Source: Usnea hakonensis
Lineage: Eukaryota > Ascomycota > Lecanoromycetes > Lecanorales > Parmeliaceae
Assembly: GCA_013423325.1 (NCBI GenBank)
Contig: BLJB01000130.1
Location: 1 to 64,000, forward strand
Direction of reading: 5' to 3'
DNA length: 64,000 nt
Shown here: in pieces, positions 60,879 through 64,000 of the stretch
Position numbering within the stretch: the stretch's first letter is position 1
How the letters are laid out: each line of letters opens with the position of its first letter
Program-made: the position numbers and the translations under genes
Notes under the pieces: model-generated
Seen by the model: the letters and a program-made list of their open reading frames with translations, nothing else
Told to the model about the DNA's origin: nothing
Database searches by the model: none

Positions 60879-61769
60879 TCAAATTGATGCTTCTGGCTGC
60901 GGTTGATCTCCAATTGCCCTGTATTTGTGGGGCACTGCTTCGCCCGGGGATCCCCACCAAAGTAGGGCATCTTTGAGCACACTGCCTTTCCGGTGTGCCC
61001 AGGCGTGTCTTCGCACCTCCTTCTTGCCCTTGCTGGGGTCATCCTCTTTCGCCACTAAGGGCTCGAAGCAGTCCAGCACTATCTTATATTCCTCGCGTAG
61101 TCTCAAAACAAGCACCCAGTCCAGTCCCTTGGAGGTGTCTCTAAATTTGTTCGACATCGACCGTAGAGTTTTAACATTCTCAGGCCACCACCGGCAAAAG
61201 AGATCGATTGTCATGCGTCTGAGGTTGGAAAAGTCTTGACCAAGACCGAGGTGCCCTTTTGTGAGGTATGTCCGCCACGATCGGAAATTGAAGCCGTAGC
61301 CAAATTTGATACCCAACTCCTGGATCGCCCCAGCTTGTGCGCGATCAATGGCCCAACGGAAGTCGCTCGCAGTTGCAGGGTCACAAAAATGGAAGCTATT
61401 CCTCGAATAGAGAATTGGGCTGGCTTCAAGCCGGATGATACGGCAAGTCTGAAGAAGTGATGTTGATACATGCGGGAGAAGGGGTTTCGACAATGCAAGA
61501 GCTATGAAGCTCATGTGGCGGTGACGGTTTGCAATATGCTTGTCACATCCGTCACGACTCAAAAAAATGAGCCCGCAGAGTTCGCATTCATACGGTATGG
61601 AACCTTTTCTTTTATCGTGTCTGCGTGCGAAGACGTCACAGGGAATAGACATGCCACCCTCCTGAACGAGCAGCAATTCGTAGATCATGATGCGGACCTC
61701 CAAAGCGACTTTGAAAAGAGGGCTGGCGGTCACAGCTGCCTCGAAAGCTGGTCTCTTTTGACGAGGCAT
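60879..61769 (-). CDS. 2EXR-type protein with inserted C2H2 zinc finger
   Basis: 296 residues in one exon, starting MPRQKRPAFEAAVTASPLF. An in-frame ATG six codons upstream is possible. ALEVRIMIYELLLVQ matches the opening of fungal 2EXR/F-box-like domains (usually LPxExRxxIY). LLQTCRIIRLEASPILYSRNSFHF is the typical second block. Between them sits a C2H2 finger (CELCGLIF ... HIANRHRH, spacing C-x2-C-x12-H-x4-H). The domain family is expanded in ascomycetes and has no firm function. Adaptor or heterokaryon-related roles have been suggested for relatives. Divergent from YPI1. Confidence 0.7.
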   Translation of the reverse strand: MPRQKRPAFEAAVTASPLFKVALEVRIMIYELLLVQEGGMSIPCDVFARRHDKRKGSIPYECELCGLIFLSRDGCDKHIANRHRHMSFIALALSKPLLPHVSTSLLQTCRIIRLEASPILYSRNSFHFCDPATASDFRWAIDRAQAGAIQELGIKFGYGFNFRSWRTYLTKGHLGLGQDFSNLRRMTIDLFCRWWPENVKTLRSMSNKFRDTSKGLDWVLVLRLREEYKIVLDCFEPLVAKEDDPSKGKKEVRRHAWAHRKGSVLKDALLWWGSPGEAVPHKYRAIGDQPQPEASI

Positions 61770-62570
61770 GGTGGTCACGTAGCTCAAAAGTGCTGAATGA
61801 ACATCTCGGTAGGGACACCAATGCAGCTTGGTGCAGGGAGATGAGCTGCACCGTCCGATTTCAAACCTTAATGAACTGTCAAAGACTGAAAAAGAGATGA
61901 AGCTAAGCAGCTGGACATTCGAATGAGATATTGAGCTTGAGTGGAATCAAACTGATACCTGAGAGAATAAAAGGTGGGTGGTATAGCTAAAGCGTCACTC
62001 CAGGATGAGGGCAGACTGCTGGAGATTAGGCAATGGGTGTAGGATTGATTGAGAAAGAAGAGCTACTTGAACAGCTGTGAAACTTGTGCTAAGACTATTG
62101 CCAAGCATGTGTTGTTCGAGTTCCAGTTGGCTTCTAATTCATATTAGGTTCGATTCCTAATGGCGCTGATCTATGGTGGAGTGGTTGTCTTTCTTTGTTC
62201 GTGTGTTGAGAGTGGTGGTGCATCATATTCCAACACCGACCATTCAAAATCTCAGTTAGCCGCGACCTCTCCGTATTAACCATTACAAAAACAAGTCCTC
62301 AACCCATCAAATCTCCAAACCCAAAACCCAAAATTCTAGTTTTTCCGCTGCCACCGAGTGCAACAAAGAATATTCATCGCCCATCATCATCGGCTCTCCA
62401 AGAAACAATCCAAGTCCCTCGAAAATCCTCAATTCGACTCAACAATTTGCTTCCTTTCCCTGTCCCTGTCCCTGTCCCTCCCTCTCTCCCCACAACCCAA
62501 CCTTATTCTTCTCCGCTGCCACCCACAAATCCTCCCCTACCCCCTCCTCCCATCGACAAACACACACAGT
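61770..62570. promoter_or_regulatory. Divergent promoter region, 2EXR gene / YPI1
   Basis: This is about 800 bp with a long C/T-rich tract (62440-62560), including repeated CCCTGT, that forms a typical leader for YPI1. No named motif. Confidence 0.4.
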
Positions 62571-63243
62571 ATGCATCATCCCTCACACTCCCACCCGACA
62601 GCAACAACAACAACCCTCCACTCCCACACCTCCACCCCCGTCCTCCGCCTCCGCGCCACAGCGGGCCCAACACCCCCTCAAAACAACAACAGACCGCGGA
62701 TACAATGGGCCGAAGACGTGATTGACAACGAGGGCTTGGGACGGAAGAGGTCGAAAGGTTGGTTCGGTCCTCTTTTGTATTACGTTATTCTTCGAGAAAG
62801 ACAATGTGGGGGGAAGAAGTTTCCTTATTCTATTTACATACGTTACCCAAAGCAATTAAGTGATCGGACTTGAACGACTAACGCAAACATTCATCATGTT
62901 AATTCTAGTCTGTTGCATCTACCACGCTCCCCACCCCGTCGGCGAATCCTCTTCCGAATCATCCTCCTCATCCTCCTCTTCATCCGATTCCGATAGCTGC
63001 AGCGACACCGCTGGCGGTGGGCTCAATGCTGATGACGGGCGAGCACGCATTGCCGGGAAGCGGAAATGGAGGCAGCAGCGTGGCCATCAGCACGGTGAAG
63101 CGGCCGAGGGCTGTGAACACGATCACGGTGACGCAGGGGGGGGAGGAATGCGGAGGGAGAATGGGAAAGCGAGGGTGAAGAGGAAAAGTAAGAACGCTTA
63201 TGAGACGGTGCCGAAAGTGAAGACGGAGGAGGTGAAGTCGTGA
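62571..63243 (+). CDS. YPI1: Type-1 protein phosphatase inhibitor YPI1 (inhibitor-3 family)
   Basis: Exons 62571-62757 and 62909-63243 give 173 residues. The core RIQWAEDVIDNEGLGRKRSK|VCCIYHAP is diagnostic of YPI1/PPP1R11. RIQW is the RVxF-type PP1-docking motif, followed by the conserved acidic block and the CCIY motif across the 151-bp intron. A Ser run (SSSESSSSSSSSSDSDS), a His/Gly-rich linker and a basic tail (KARVKRKSKNAYETV) follow. The family controls nuclear PP1. The ATG at 62571 (MHHPSHSHPT) follows a long pyrimidine leader. An in-frame ATG at 62358 is less likely. Confidence 0.9.
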
Positions 63244-64000
63244 GGGGACAGGTGTCATGGATGCAAGATTCAAAGCATTGGCAGGCGCTCAGGGAAGATC
63301 ATACCACAGGCATTCAGCAGTAAGCCATCTGGACTGGATGCATCCTTTGCTACGGATGCTCGATTCGTCGAACTGCCGCAACAACTTTGATCGACTATTC
63401 TGCGGAGCAGCATCCCCATTGATTATTCGACGCTGAAAAAGATTAGAGAAAGCCGGCTCTGGTGGCCTCCCCCGGCCTCCCACAGAATCATACCACCCCC
63501 TAAATGACACACTCAACCCCGAAGAAAGCACGAGGCACATGCGTGAAAAGAATTTGCGAAGCAGGATACGTAGCTGCCAAACAAGTTTCACCCGGCAAAT
63601 TTTCCGAACGATATCTCTCTCGAACGATAAACTCATGTACAATGCCATCATCACAACGCGATAACAAATACAAAAAAAAGTCGAGCATGCAGAGCTCGAG
63701 ATAAGGTAGGCCTGTGCGGCCCCATGCGCGCACCTTGCCGATCATAGCCGTGTTTGGCCAAAATCTCGCACACGACTTTTCCACAATCACGCGAGCATGA
63801 TCGGACGATTAAACAAATTGATTTGCAACGGAGATACTGATAAGCATTTCATGGTTCACTCGACCGGCGCTCCGGATGACTTGCAGGAAAGATTCGGGCG
63901 TTGGAAAAAGCTCCTTGCGGCAGGTGTGGAGCTTAGTCTGACGATATCAGTTGCACGAGGTTCGTGGTGATTGGATGTAGGCTGTACTTTGTACGACAGT
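63244..64000. other. Intergenic to window end, no gene seen
   Basis: Only short unsupported frames on both strands. A gene may continue beyond the window, but I see no recognisable part of it. Confidence 0.4.

Noticed and set aside
62146..62166. Sequence resembling a tRNA T-arm (stem TTAGG/CCTAA around TTCGATT)
   Set aside because: No matching acceptor stem, D-arm or anticodon arm upstream. A lone B-box-like sequence is not a tRNA gene.

Overview
The window is a filamentous ascomycete (Pezizomycotina) chromosome segment. The evidence is short 48-110 bp GT-AG introns with CTNAC branch points, the conserved gene set (CRM1, NUC-2/PHO81, Spc25, Rrn6, Coa1, YPI1, uL3m) and heavy repeat-induced point mutation (RIP). 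A leotiomycete such as a helotialean fungus would fit, but the class cannot be fixed from sequence alone.

Positions 1 to about 18,230 are an AT-rich, gene-free block in which CpA and TpG are almost absent, as expected of saturated RIP. It holds nested transposons: a minus-strand LTR-retroelement relic with an integrase core (about 541-7820) and a Tc1/mariner-type element with 82-bp inverted repeats and a TA target duplication (7821-18010). Inside the mariner element sits an LTR retrotransposon (12273-17873; 193-bp LTRs; TSD TAGTT). That element was in turn hit by a small LTR-like insertion (12332-12559; TSD ATTAA; contains the assembly gap) and by a 268-bp SINE-like insertion with a 14-bp target duplication. 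The mariner element carries a transposase relic and, convergent to it, remnants of a second unidentified reading frame.

From 18.5 kb onward the sequence is ordinary gene-rich euchromatin. In order: CHY/RING E3 ligase (+), Spc25 (-), Rrn6 (+), an uncertain proline-rich ORF (+), exportin CRM1 (-), secreted expansin-like protein (-), NUC-2/PHO81 (-), a Ser/Thr-rich single-pass membrane protein (-), mitochondrial ribosomal uL3m (-), Coa1 (+), a small putative secreted protein (-), an unnamed membrane protein (+), a LYR-type protein (-), a DUF2293 protein (+), a mitochondrial carrier (+), a CCDC25/NFACT-R homologue (+), an SKG6-like membrane protein (-), two doubtful small ORFs (+), a 2EXR/C2H2 protein (-) and the PP1 inhibitor YPI1 (+). 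Several neighbours are divergent and share short promoters (Spc25/Rrn6; uL3m/Coa1, both mitochondrial).

The most unusual features are in gene structure. The CCDC25 homologue is readable only if a Trp codon is completed by a one-nucleotide exon between two introns with consensus signals. The PHO81 start codon appears to be split AT|G by an intron. CRM1 has Thr where leptomycin B-sensitive exportins have Cys. Several introns are in-frame and stop-free, so naive ORF calls read through them. All intron and exon boundaries were read by eye and have no transcript support here.
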